Source: Dokdonella sp. | GTDB lineage: Bacteria > Pseudomonadota > Gammaproteobacteria > Xanthomonadales > Rhodanobacteraceae | Assembly (NCBI RefSeq): GCF_017744955.1 | Contig: NZ_JAGIAG010000008.1 | Location: forward strand, 124,001-188,000 | Reading direction: 5' to 3' | Length of the DNA stretch: 64,000 nucleotides | In this document: positions 18,684 to 26,788 of the stretch, one piece after another | How the letters are laid out: every line of letters starts with the position of its first letter | Numbering within the stretch: position 1 is the stretch's first letter | Notes under the pieces: model-generated | What the model saw: only the letters and a program-made list of their open reading frames with translations | What the model was told of the DNA's origin: nothing | Database searches by the model: none | Program-made: the position numbers and the translations under genes

Positions 18684-21026
18684 ATGCGCAAGCTGTTGAC
18701 CGGCCTCATTCTTTCGCTCGGCCTGGCCGGTTTTGCGCAGGCCCAGTCCGACGACGGGCTGCTGCCGGTCGAGCAGGCATTCAAGCTGACCACGCGCGCC
18801 GCGGAGCCCGGCAAGATCGCCCTGCACTGGGAGATCGCCAAGGACTACTACCTGTATCGCTCGCGCATCAAGACGAAGACGACGCAGGCCGGATTGACGC
18901 TCGGCGCGCTGGAGCTGCCGGCCGGCAAGCAGAAGAACGACGAGTTCCTCGGCGAGGTCGAGATCTACCACGACTCGGTCGACGCCACGCTGCCCTACAG
19001 CTTGGCCGATGCGGCGACCAAGACGCTGTCGCTGACCGTCAACGTGCAGGGCTGCCACGAGGTCGATCCGAAGATCTGCTATCCGCCGCACACGACGACG
19101 GTGACCTTGGACGTGCCGGCCGGCGGCGCGACGGCGGCAGCGGCCCCGGCCTCTGCCGGTTCCGACACCGGCCTCAAGAACGGCGCCACGCAGCCGCTGA
19201 TCGCGCTCGGCGGCGCGCCGGGACTCGGCGGCGCCGCCGACCGCACGCCGCTGCCGCCAGAACAGGCCTTCGTGTTCGAGGCGATCGCGGCGAGTCCGAC
19301 CTCGCTGCTCACGCGCTGGACGATGCCGAAGGGCTACTACCTGTATCGCGACAAGAGCTCGGTCATGCTGAGCAGCGGCGACGGCGTGCGCATCGGCGCG
19401 CCGCAGTGGTCGCCGGGCGTGCCGCATCGCGACGAGCATTTCGGCGAGGTGGTCGTCTACTTCGACCAGGTCGAACTGCCGCTCGCGCTCGCGCGCGAAC
19501 GCGGCGCGGCGCAGACGATCAAGGTCCACGCCGAATACCAGGGCTGCCAGGACGACGGCATCTGCTATCCGGTGATGACGCGCGACGTCGACGTCGACCT
19601 GCCGGCGGCGACGCCACAGGAACTCGAAGCGGCGAAGGCCTCCTTCGTGCCGGCGGCGGCCCAGTCCTCGCCCGACACCGACACACAGGCCACGGCCGCG
19701 AGCGGCAAAGACGGCAGCGCCGGCGAACAGTCCGAGGAGCAGGCGCTCGCCGCCAACCTGTCGAGCAACCGCCTGCTCGCCCTGCTGTCGTTCTTCGGCT
19801 TCGGCCTGCTGCTCGCGTTCACGCCGTGCGTGTTCCCGATGGTTCCGATCCTCTCCGGCATCATTGCCGGTTCCGGCGAGAACGTCTCCACGCGCCGCGC
19901 CTTCGTGCTCTCGCTGGTCTACGTGCTGGCGACCTGCGTCGTGTTCACCATCGCCGGCATCGTCGCCGGGCTCGCCGGCGCGAACCTGCAGGCGGCGTTC
20001 CAGAAACCGTGGATCCTGTGGAGCTTCGCCGGCCTGTTCGTGCTGCTCGCGCTGAGCATGTTCGGCTTCTACGAGCTGCAACTGCCGAGCTCGCTGCAGA
20101 CCAAGCTCGCCGACATCAGCAATCGCCAGAAAGGCGGCTCGCTGATCGGCGTGGCGATCATGGGTCTGCTCTCGGCGCTGATCGTCGGGCCCTGCGTCGC
20201 GCCGCCGCTGGCCGCGGCCGTGCTCTACATCAGCCAGACGCGCGACCCGGTGTTCGGCGGCCTCGCGCTGTTCGTGCTGAGCCTCGGCATGGGCGCGCCG
20301 CTGGTCGTGTTCGGCACCGCCGCGGGACGCTTCCTGCCGCGCGCGGGCGCCTGGATGAATGCGGTCAAGGCGGTGTTCGGCGTGCTCTTCCTGGGCCTGG
20401 CGATCTGGATGCTGAGCCGCATCCTCGACGGCGTCTGGATCATGCTGATGAGCGGCGCGGTGCTGATCGGCTCGGCGGTCTACCTCGGCGCGCTGGAACG
20501 CCTGCCCGACGGTGCGTCCGGCTGGAGCCGCCTGTGGAAGGCGCTCGGCGTGATCCTGCTCCTGCTCGGCGCGGCCGAACTGATCGGCGCCGCCGCCGGC
20601 GGGCGCGACGTGCTGAAGCCGCTCGGCGGCATCGTCGCCAGCGCCGGCAAGGAAAGCGCCGGCGGCGAGCTCAAGTTCCGCAAGATCAAGACGATCGCCG
20701 ACCTCGACCGCGAGGTCGCCGCCGCCGCGCAAGGCGGCCGCCGCGTCATGCTCGACTTCTACGCGGACTGGTGCGTCAGCTGCAAGGAGATGGAGAAGTT
20801 CACCTTCACCCAGCCGGCGGTGCAGAAGAGCCTGGCCGATTTCGTGCTGCTGAAGGCCGACGTCACCGCCAACGACGAGGCCGACCAGGCGCTGCTGAAG
20901 CGCTTCGCGCTGTTCGGCCCGCCCGCGACGATCTTCTTCGCCGACGGCGCCGAGCGCCGCCCGCTGCGCCTGATCGGCTTCGAGAGCGCCGACGATTTCG
21001 TCGCACGCGTCGGCAAGGTGCAGTGA
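18684..21026 (+). CDS. dsbD: Thiol:disulfide interchange protein DsbD with two tandem N-terminal alpha domains
   Basis: 780 residues, longer than E. coli DsbD (about 565). A signal peptide ends AQAQ (about 21). Two successive nDsbD-like domains are visible, each with LxxEQAF and YYLYR motifs: residues about 26-150, with a Cys pair spaced by seven residues (CHEVDPKIC), and about 190-315, with the normal five-residue spacing (CQDDGIC). The membrane beta domain has Cys382 (TPCVFP) and Cys504 (GPCVAP) in the two key helices. The C-terminal thioredoxin-like gamma domain has Cys697-Val-Ser-Cys700. It moves electrons from cytosolic thioredoxin to periplasmic thiol proteins. GGAGTG precedes the ATG; the next gene overlaps by GTGA. 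Confidence 0.95.
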   Translation: MRKLLTGLILSLGLAGFAQAQSDDGLLPVEQAFKLTTRAAEPGKIALHWEIAKDYYLYRSRIKTKTTQAGLTLGALELPAGKQKNDEFLGEVEIYHDSVDATLPYSLADAATKTLSLTVNVQGCHEVDPKICYPPHTTTVTLDVPAGGATAAAAPASAGSDTGLKNGATQPLIALGGAPGLGGAADRTPLPPEQAFVFEAIAASPTSLLTRWTMPKGYYLYRDKSSVMLSSGDGVRIGAPQWSPGVPHRDEHFGEVVVYFDQVELPLALARERGAAQTIKVHAEYQGCQDDGICYPVMTRDVDVDLPAATPQELEAAKASFVPAAAQSSPDTDTQATAASGKDGSAGEQSEEQALAANLSSNRLLALLSFFGFGLLLAFTPCVFPMVPILSGIIAGSGENVSTRRAFVLSLVYVLATCVVFTIAGIVAGLAGANLQAAFQKPWILWSFAGLFVLLALSMFGFYELQLPSSLQTKLADISNRQKGGSLIGVAIMGLLSALIVGPCVAPPLAAAVLYISQTRDPVFGGLALFVLSLGMGAPLVVFGTAAGRFLPRAGAWMNAVKAVFGVLFLGLAIWMLSRILDGVWIMLMSGAVLIGSAVYLGALERLPDGASGWSRLWKALGVILLLLGAAELIGAAAGGRDVLKPLGGIVASAGKESAGGELKFRKIKTIADLDREVAAAAQGGRRVMLDFYADWCVSCKEMEKFTFTQPAVQKSLADFVLLKADVTANDEADQALLKRFALFGPPATIFFADGAERRPLRLIGFESADDFVARVGKVQ

Positions 21027-21574
21027 GTCCGTTCAACCGCACGAACCTGCTGATCCTGGCCATCGCCGTGGCCGGCGCGGCCGGCGGCTTCCTCGCCGGC
21101 GGCTGGCTGCGGCCGTCGCCGCCGCAGCTCGCGGCGCCGCAGGCACTGAAGGTCGGCGACGCGATCACGCCGGTGAGCCTGCCGGACCTGGCCGGCAAGC
21201 CGCGCGCGCTGGCCGAATGGCAAGGCAAGCTGATGCTGGTGAATTTCTGGGCCAGCTGGTGCGGCCCGTGCCGCGAGGAAATGCCGCTGCTCGACCGCAG
21301 CCAGCAGCGCTACGCCGAACACGGCCTGCAGATCGTCGGCATCGCGGCGGATTCACCCGAGGCGACGCAGGCGTTCCTGAAGGAATATCCGGTCACCTAT
21401 CCGATCCTGGTCGACGATCCGGCACGCGGCGGCGACGTCGCGCTGGACTACGGCAACCTGCGCGGCGTGCTGCCGTTCACGGTGCTGATCGGCCGCGACG
21501 GCCGCATCCTCGCGCAACGCGCCGGCAACTTCAGCGAAAGCGCGCTGGAGCAGTGGCTGGCGCCGCATTTCTGA
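21023..21574 (+). CDS. TlpA/ResA-like membrane-anchored thioredoxin
   Basis: 183 residues beginning with GTG at 21023, overlapping the dsbD stop. One N-terminal helix (about 8-28) anchors a periplasmic thioredoxin fold with FWASWCGPCREEMP; the active cysteines are Cys80 and Cys83. The LPFTVLIGRDG segment supplies the cis-proline. The protein is a peroxiredoxin/TlpA-type thiol reductase, probably reduced by DsbD, and may serve cytochrome c maturation or general periplasmic disulfide reduction. The coupling to dsbD supports that partnership. Confidence 0.9.
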   Translation: MSPFNRTNLLILAIAVAGAAGGFLAGGWLRPSPPQLAAPQALKVGDAITPVSLPDLAGKPRALAEWQGKLMLVNFWASWCGPCREEMPLLDRSQQRYAEHGLQIVGIAADSPEATQAFLKEYPVTYPILVDDPARGGDVALDYGNLRGVLPFTVLIGRDGRILAQRAGNFSESALEQWLAPHF

Positions 21575-21885
21575 GCAAGACCGGGCCTCCTGCCGCGGCT
21601 TGCAACAAACGGCCGCGGCACGTGGCGCGCAGGAGCGCGCCCGAACAGCGAAGCTGGCCCGCAAGCGAGCGCCATGGATGGCGCGAGTAAAGCCGCGCCA
21701 CGTTTGCACGCAGCGAGCGCGCTGCGCTCGCTGCACGGCACGTCCTTGTGCCAAAGAGCGATTAGCACTCCTTCTGGCTCGAATTCCGGCATTTCCCGGC
21801 AAACGTCGTCGAACTGGACAGACCGGGCATCGTCGTCCAGACTAGCGGCTTCGCTTTTTTGACGAATCCATCGGCGACTCCGTTC
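21575..21885. other. Noncoding spacer with several stem-loops upstream of aroQ
   Basis: No convincing gene is present in these 311 bp. Perfect hairpins include GCGCCAT/ATGGCGC at 21669-21684 and GCAGCGAGCG/CGCTCGCTGC at 21710-21734. A CCGCGGC...GCCGCGG pair lies nearer the tlpA-like gene, and a weak AGCG/CGCT stem followed by six T ends at 21860. These could terminate the dsbD transcript before aroQ. No promoter was clear. Confidence 0.5.
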
Positions 21886-22326
21886 GTGGCGAAGATCCTG
21901 GTCCTGCACGGCCCCAATCTGAACCTGCTCGGCACGCGCGAGCCGGCGGTGTACGGGCGCGCGACGCTGACCGACATCGACGCCGGCCTCGCCCAGGCGG
22001 CACACGCCGCCGGACACGAACTGTCGAGCCTGCAATCGAACGCCGAGCACGTGCTGATCGATCGCGTGCAGGCCGCCGCCCACGACGGCACCGCGTTCAT
22101 CCTGATCAATCCGGGCGCCTTCACGCACACCAGCATCGCGCTGCGCGACGCGCTCGCCGCGGTGGCGATCCCGTTCGTCGAGATCCATCTCAGCAACGTG
22201 CACGCGCGCGAAGCGTTCCGTCGCCACTCGTATTTTTCCGACCTCGCCGTCGGCGTCATCGCCGGCTTCGGCGCGGACAGCTACCGCCTCGCGCTGAGCG
22301 CCGCCTTGCGCCGGCTCGAGGCCTGA
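21886..22326 (+). CDS. aroQ: Type II 3-dehydroquinate dehydratase
   Basis: 146 residues from GTG 21886, giving the standard N-terminus (V/M)AKILVLHGPNLNLLGTREP. A TTG nine codons upstream (21859) is possible but would add residues not typical of the family. Catalytic signatures are GPNLNLLG, the active-site loop with Arg and Tyr (REPAVYG), Asn-Pro-Gly (LINPGAFTHTS) and EIHLSNVHAREAFR in part (HLSNVHARE). It converts 3-dehydroquinate to 3-dehydroshikimate in aromatic amino acid synthesis. aroQ immediately upstream of accB is a common gammaproteobacterial order. Confidence 0.96.
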   Translation: MAKILVLHGPNLNLLGTREPAVYGRATLTDIDAGLAQAAHAAGHELSSLQSNAEHVLIDRVQAAAHDGTAFILINPGAFTHTSIALRDALAAVAIPFVEIHLSNVHAREAFRRHSYFSDLAVGVIAGFGADSYRLALSAALRRLEA

Positions 22327-22360
22327 CCTTCTTCCCCAAGACTTTCAGCCGGGAGTCCGC

Positions 22361-22840
22361 ATGGACCTGCGCAAGATCAAGAAGCTCATCGACCTGCTCG
22401 AGGAATCCAACCTCGCCGAACTCGAAATCAAGGAAGGCGAGGAGATCGTTCGCCTGTCGCGCATTCCCAAGGGCATGGTCGCCTCGCTGCCGCAGGCCGC
22501 GCCCGTGCAGCACGTGCGCGTCGACACGCCGGCGCCGGTCACTGCGCCGGCCGCCGCCAGCGAAGCCCCCGCGGCGCCCGCGGCCGGCGGCAAGTCGCTG
22601 CCCGACGGCCACGTCGTCAAGGCGCCGATGGTCGGCACCTTCTACGCATCGGCCAATCCCGAGGCCGCCGCGTTCGTCAAGGTCGGCCAGTCGGTCAAGG
22701 CCGGCGACACGCTCGGCATCATCGAGGCGATGAAGATGTTCAACCAGATCGAAGCCGACGTCAGCGGCACCGTGCTCGCGATCCTCGTCAACAACGGCCA
22801 GCCGGTCGAGTTCGACGAGCCGATGTTCGTGATTGGGTGA
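22361..22840 (+). CDS. accB: Biotin carboxyl carrier protein of acetyl-CoA carboxylase
   Basis: 159 residues from ATG 22361 with GGGAG before it. An N-terminal segment (MDLRKIKKLIDLLEESNLAE region) and an Ala/Pro-rich linker (about 45-80) lead to the biotinyl domain with EAMKM; the biotin acceptor is Lys125. The domain carries the CO2 that AccC loads and AccAD transfers to acetyl-CoA, the first step of fatty-acid synthesis. It is separated from accC by a 96-bp spacer with a remarkable perfect palindrome. Confidence 0.98.
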   Translation: MDLRKIKKLIDLLEESNLAELEIKEGEEIVRLSRIPKGMVASLPQAAPVQHVRVDTPAPVTAPAAASEAPAAPAAGGKSLPDGHVVKAPMVGTFYASANPEAAAFVKVGQSVKAGDTLGIIEAMKMFNQIEADVSGTVLAILVNNGQPVEFDEPMFVIG

Positions 22841-22847
22841 GCGGCCC

Positions 22848-22897
22848 AGCGGTGAGCGGCGAGCGGAGAAAGCTTTCTCCGCTCGCCGCTCACCGCT
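22848..22897. repeat. 50-bp perfect palindrome (25-bp arms, no loop) between accB and accC
   Basis: The arms 22848-22872 and 22873-22897 are exact reverse complements meeting at AAG|CTT. The repeat contains GGTGAGCGGCGAGCGGAGAA, resembling GTGAGCGG-type intergenic repeats of xanthomonads (from memory). It starts 8 bp after the accB stop and ends 39 bp before the accC start. In RNA it forms an extremely stable hairpin; there is no T tract after it, so it is more likely an mRNA-processing or stabilising element or an attenuator than a standard terminator. Confidence 0.9.
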
Positions 22898-22936
22898 CAC
22901 CGCTCACATGCCCCATGACACCAACCGAAGCCTCCC

Positions 22937-24304
22937 ATGCTCGATAAAGTGGTAATCGCCAACCGTGGCGAGATCGCACTGCGCGTGCTGCGCGCCTGCC
23001 ATACGCTCGGCATCAAGACGGTCGCGGTGCACTCGACCGCGGACCGCAACCTCAAGCACGTCGGCATGGCCGACGAATCGGTCTGCATCGGTCCGCCGCC
23101 GGCGGCCGAAAGTTATCTGAACGTGCCGGCGATCATCGCCGCCGCGGAAGTCACCGACGCGCAGGCGATCCATCCCGGCTACGGCTTCCTGTCCGAGAAC
23201 GCGGACTTCGCCGAGCGCGTGGAGAAGTCCGGCTTCATCTTCATCGGCCCGACCGCCGACGTGATCCGCCTGATGGGCGACAAGGTCGAGGCGATCCGCG
23301 CGATGAAGGCAGCCGGCGTGCCTTGCGTGCCCGGCTCCGGCGGGCCGCTCGGCGAGGACATGGTCGCCAACACGAAGATCGCGCGCGAAATCGGCTACCC
23401 CGTCATCATCAAGGCGGCCGGCGGCGGCGGCGGACGCGGCATGCGCGTCGTGCACACCGAGGCGCACCTGTCCAACGCGATCCAGATGACCAAGTCCGAA
23501 GCCAAGGCCGCGTTCGGCAACGGCGAGGTCTACATGGAGAAGTTCCTGGAGAATCCTCGCCACGTCGAGATCCAGGTGCTCGCCGACGGCCAGGGCAACG
23601 CGATCCACCTCGGCGAGCGCGACTGCTCGATGCAGCGCCGCCACCAGAAGGTCGTCGAGGAAGCGCCGGCGCCGGGCATCAGCGCCGAGCAGCGCGCCGA
23701 GATCGGCAAGGTCTGCGTCGAAGCCTGCCTGCGCATCGGCTATCGCGGCGCCGGCACGTTCGAGTTCCTGTACGAGAACGGCCGCTTCTATTTCATCGAG
23801 ATGAACACGCGCATCCAGGTCGAGCATCCGGTGACCGAACTGATCACCGGCGTCGACCTCGTGCGCGAACAGCTGCTGATCGCGGCCGGCGAGAAGCTCT
23901 CGATCCGCCAGGAAGACGTCGTGCTGAACGGCCACGCGATCGAGTGCCGCGTCAACGCCGAGGATCCGGACACGTTCATGCCCAGCCCCGGCACGGTCAA
24001 GCGCTTCGAGGCTCCGGGCGGCCCCGGCGTGCGCGTCGACACGCACGTCTACGACGGCTACCGCATTCCGCCGAACTACGATTCGATGATCGGCAAGCTG
24101 ATCGTGCACGGCCGCGACCGCGCCACCGCGATCGCGCGCATGCGCATCGCGCTGTCGGAGATGGTCGTCGAGGGCATCAAGACCAACGTGCCGCTGCAAC
24201 AGCGCATCATGGCCGACGGCGGCTTCCAGGCCGGCGGGCAGAACATCCATTACCTCGAGCGGCGCATCGCCGAGGCGAAGGAAAAGGCGATCGGGATCGG
24301 CTGA
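22937..24304 (+). CDS. accC: Biotin carboxylase subunit of acetyl-CoA carboxylase
   Basis: 455 residues, typical length. The N-terminus MLDKVVIANRGEIALRVLRAC, cut short to IANRGEIALR, is diagnostic. The ATP-grasp region has KAAGGGGGRGMR, and the catalytic core has EMNTRIQVEHPVTE. It carboxylates biotin on AccB with ATP and bicarbonate. The accB-accC pair is probably one transcript despite the hairpin spacer. Confidence 0.98.
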   Translation: MLDKVVIANRGEIALRVLRACHTLGIKTVAVHSTADRNLKHVGMADESVCIGPPPAAESYLNVPAIIAAAEVTDAQAIHPGYGFLSENADFAERVEKSGFIFIGPTADVIRLMGDKVEAIRAMKAAGVPCVPGSGGPLGEDMVANTKIAREIGYPVIIKAAGGGGGRGMRVVHTEAHLSNAIQMTKSEAKAAFGNGEVYMEKFLENPRHVEIQVLADGQGNAIHLGERDCSMQRRHQKVVEEAPAPGISAEQRAEIGKVCVEACLRIGYRGAGTFEFLYENGRFYFIEMNTRIQVEHPVTELITGVDLVREQLLIAAGEKLSIRQEDVVLNGHAIECRVNAEDPDTFMPSPGTVKRFEAPGGPGVRVDTHVYDGYRIPPNYDSMIGKLIVHGRDRATAIARMRIALSEMVVEGIKTNVPLQQRIMADGGFQAGGQNIHYLERRIAEAKEKAIGIG

Positions 24305-24329
24305 GTCCGAAACCGGATCGTCCGATGCT

Positions 24330-24434
24330 CGTCATTCCCGCGAAAGCGGGAATCCATTTCCCCTCGTCCGGATCGAACCGCACGACTCGTTGGCCGGCTG
24401 CTGAAAAGCGATTCTCGCCTCGGCGGGAGTGACG
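24330..24434. repeat. REP/dRS3-like element upstream of prmA
   Basis: The left part has ATTCCCGC-GAAA-GCGGGAAT (24334-24353), a perfect 8-bp stem with a GNRA loop. The right part (24410-24434) is a degenerate inverted copy of the same sequence. The layout, inverted palindromic ends around about 55 bp, resembles REP pairs or a small MITE. Two relatives occur near 51.15 and 54.2 kb. Confidence 0.75.
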
Positions 24435-24446
24435 GCGGAGAGCAAC

Positions 24447-25346
24447 ATGCCCTTTCTCGAACTCTCCCTGATGTTGCGCTCGTCGGATCAGGAACGCGTG
24501 GAACTCGCGCTGGAGGAAGTCGGCGCGCTCAGCGTGACCCTGCTCGACGCCGAGGCCGACACGCCGAACGAGCGCGCGATCCTCGAACCCGGCGTCGGCG
24601 AGACGCCGCTGTGGGGCGAGATCGTGCTGCAAGCGCTGTTCGATCCGGAGGCGGACCGCAGCGGTCTCGTACACGTGCTGACCGACCTGCTGCCGGATCT
24701 CGCGCCCGAGCGCATCGCGTTCCGAGAAGTCGCCGACCAGGACTGGACGCGCGTGTGGATGGACCAGTTCCAGCCGATGCGCTTCGGCCGGCGCCTGTGG
24801 ATCTATCCGTGGAACGTGGAGCCGCCGTCGGACGATGCGGAGGCGGCGATCGTGCGGCTCGATCCGGGCCTCGCCTTCGGCACCGGCACGCATCCGACCA
24901 CGGCGCTGTGCCTGGAATGGCTGGACGGCATCGATCTCGTCGGCAAGACGGTGATCGACTACGGCTGCGGCTCGGGCGTGCTCGCGATCGCCGCGCTCAA
25001 GCTCGGCGCGGGGCACGTCGCCGGCGTCGACAACGATCCGCAGGCGATCGAAGCCAGCCGCGACAATGCCGCGCGCAACGGCGTCGGCGACCGGCTCGAT
25101 CTGTTCATGCCGGAGGACTTCCCCGGCGCCGCGGCCGAAGTGTTCGTCGCCAACATCCTCGCCGGCCCGCTGGCGGAACTCGCACCGCGTTTCGCCGCCT
25201 GCGTGGACACGGGCGGCGCGCTCGCGCTGTCGGGCATCCTGCAAGGCCAGGCGCAGGAACTGGTCGCGCGCTACGCGGAGTGGTTCGACGATCTCGTCGT
25301 GACGACGCGCGAGGACTGGGTGCGCATCACCGGCCGGCGCCGCTGA
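24447..25346 (+). CDS. prmA: Ribosomal protein L11 methyltransferase PrmA
   Basis: 299 residues from ATG 24447 (GGAG ten bases before). The GTG further upstream lies inside the REP-like repeat and is rejected. The N-terminal substrate-recognition domain is followed by the SAM-binding motif VIDYGCGSGVLAIAA and the family-specific GTGTHPTTALCL segment, with NILAGPL downstream. It trimethylates lysines and the N-terminus of ribosomal protein L11. accC-prmA neighbourhood is conserved in gammaproteobacteria. Confidence 0.96.
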   Translation: MPFLELSLMLRSSDQERVELALEEVGALSVTLLDAEADTPNERAILEPGVGETPLWGEIVLQALFDPEADRSGLVHVLTDLLPDLAPERIAFREVADQDWTRVWMDQFQPMRFGRRLWIYPWNVEPPSDDAEAAIVRLDPGLAFGTGTHPTTALCLEWLDGIDLVGKTVIDYGCGSGVLAIAALKLGAGHVAGVDNDPQAIEASRDNAARNGVGDRLDLFMPEDFPGAAAEVFVANILAGPLAELAPRFAACVDTGGALALSGILQGQAQELVARYAEWFDDLVVTTREDWVRITGRRR

Positions 25347-25397
25347 CCTGCCGGTCCGCGCCCGACGCGGATCACGACCGCGATCGCCGCACCGCCG

Positions 25398-25403
25398 TAC
25401 AAT
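25398..25403 (+). promoter_or_regulatory. -10-like TACAAT directly before the DUF3426 gene
   Basis: TACAAT ends six bases before the ATG at 25410, so transcription from it would give a leaderless mRNA. No good -35 hexamer is visible at 16-18 bp. Confidence 0.3.
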
Positions 25404-25409
25404 CGAGGC

Positions 25410-26198
25410 ATGTACGCGCAGTGCCCCGAGTGTCTGACGATCTTCAAGCTCGGCATCGCCGAGCTCGCCGCGGCGCACGGCAAGGTGCGCTGCGGACACT
25501 GCGCGGCCGAGTTCGACGCGTTGCGCACGCTCGCCGAGCAGTTGCCGCCGGAGCCGATCGAATACCTCGACACGCATCCGGTCGAACCGGCGCCGCCGCA
25601 GCTGGATCTGCCGGTGTTCCGACCGAACCCGGCGCAGGGAATGCTGTTCATCAGCCAGGCCGAGCGCGCGCTCGCCGCCGAACGTTCGACCTTGCCGGCG
25701 TTCGCCGCCGCGCGGCGGCGCGAACGACGCACCGGCAACGCGCCGTGGCTCGCCGGCTGCGCGCTGCTCCTGCTCGTGCTCGGCGGCGAGATCGCCTGGG
25801 CCGAGCGCGTGCGCTGGATCGACGACGCGCGCGCGCGGCCGTGGCTCGACGCGCTCTGCGCGAAGCTCGACTGCCGTCTGCCGCTGCGCCGCGACGCGAA
25901 CACTCTGAGCCTGCTCGCGCGCGACATCCGCCCGCATCCTTCGGTCGAAGGCGCCTTGATCGTTTCGGCCACCTTGCGCAACGACGCGGATTTCGCGCAA
26001 CCCTATCCGACCGTCGGCATCACGCTCTCGGATCTCGACGAGAAGCGCATCGCGATGCGCCGCTTCGCGCCGCGCGAGTATCTCGGCGACACGCGCACGA
26101 TCGAGCAAGGCCTCGCCGCCGGCGCCAGCACCGCGCTGGTGTTCGAGATCGCCGATCCGGGCCGCAACGCCGTCGCTTTCGAGTTCAAGTTCGAGTAA
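25410..26198 (+). CDS. Zinc-ribbon DUF3426 inner-membrane protein
   Basis: 262 residues. The N-terminus has a CxxC-x~19-CxxC zinc ribbon (CPEC and CGHC) of the MJ0042/zinc_ribbon_5 type. A single membrane helix at about residues 111-130 separates it from a C-terminal DUF3426 domain predicted outside the cytoplasm (LRNDADFAQPYPTVGITLSD, shortened to DADFAQPYP). The function is unknown. The gene lies between prmA and fis in many Lysobacterales genomes, and the conserved position suggests a housekeeping role, but nothing in the sequence names it. Confidence 0.85.
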   Translation: MYAQCPECLTIFKLGIAELAAAHGKVRCGHCAAEFDALRTLAEQLPPEPIEYLDTHPVEPAPPQLDLPVFRPNPAQGMLFISQAERALAAERSTLPAFAAARRRERRTGNAPWLAGCALLLLVLGGEIAWAERVRWIDDARARPWLDALCAKLDCRLPLRRDANTLSLLARDIRPHPSVEGALIVSATLRNDADFAQPYPTVGITLSDLDEKRIAMRRFAPREYLGDTRTIEQGLAAGASTALVFEIADPGRNAVAFEFKFE

Positions 26199-26318
26199 CG
26201 ACGCGGTCGAGCGGGCGTCTGCTCAGCGATCGCTTGAAGAAGCGCGCGCAACCGCCATCGCCGCAACGATCTCTTCGCGACACACGATCCGCAACACCGG
26301 ATTTCACATTCGCAGGAC

Positions 26319-26347
26319 TTACCAAGCCGCGTCGGCGGCGCTACTAT
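26319..26347 (+). promoter_or_regulatory. Candidate sigma-70 promoter of fis
   Basis: TTACCA (26319-26324) and TACTAT (26342-26347) are separated by 17 bp and match the consensus at 4/6 and 5/6 positions. The GTG start of fis is 77 bp downstream. Confidence 0.4.
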
Positions 26348-26424
26348 CCCCTTCCGACGCGCGCGCCGTTTCGCCGTCGGCCCACTCAAGGAAGTCGGTT
26401 TCATCTGAAGGGGCCCTGTTCGCT

Positions 26425-26706
26425 GTGAACGCCGCAAGTCTTTCGCGCGCCGATGGCGCGCACGAACCCGCCTTGCAACCCGCGCTGCGCGACTGCGTTT
26501 CGCGCGCGGTACGTCGCTATCTTTCCGACGTCGAGTCCGAGCCGGGCGAAGGCTTGCACGCGCTGGTCATGTGCGAGGTCGAATCGCCGCTGCTGCGCGA
26601 AGTCATGACCTGGTACGGCGGCAACCAGAGCCGCGCCGCGGCGGCGCTCGGCATCAATCGCGCGACCCTGCGCAAGAAGCTGCAGCAGTACGGCCTCGCC
26701 GACTGA
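26425..26706 (+). CDS. fis: DNA-binding protein Fis
   Basis: 93 residues starting at GTG 26425. The C-terminal helix-turn-helix (GGNQSRAAAALGINRATLRKKL) in short form NQSRAAAALGINRATLRKK is the Fis signature, and the length matches E. coli Fis (98). It is a nucleoid protein that bends DNA and adjusts promoter activity with growth phase. In enterics fis follows dusB; here, as in xanthomonads, it precedes purH. Confidence 0.93.
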   Translation: MNAASLSRADGAHEPALQPALRDCVSRAVRRYLSDVESEPGEGLHALVMCEVESPLLREVMTWYGGNQSRAAAALGINRATLRKKLQQYGLAD

Positions 26707-26751
26707 ACGGCCCGCACGAGCGGCCCGGAAGCGCGAAGCCCGTCGCGACGC

Positions 26752-26757
26752 TACAAT
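26752..26757 (+). promoter_or_regulatory. -10-like TACAAT upstream of purH
   Basis: TACAAT lies 31 bp before the purH ATG, with no clear -35. It suggests an internal promoter between fis and purH. Confidence 0.3.
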
Positions 26758-26788
26758 TCCGCTCTTTCCAGCGGCCTGCCCCACCCTC

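Noticed and set aside
21859..21885. TTG start for aroQ
   Set aside because: The GTG at 21886 gives the family-standard N-terminus.
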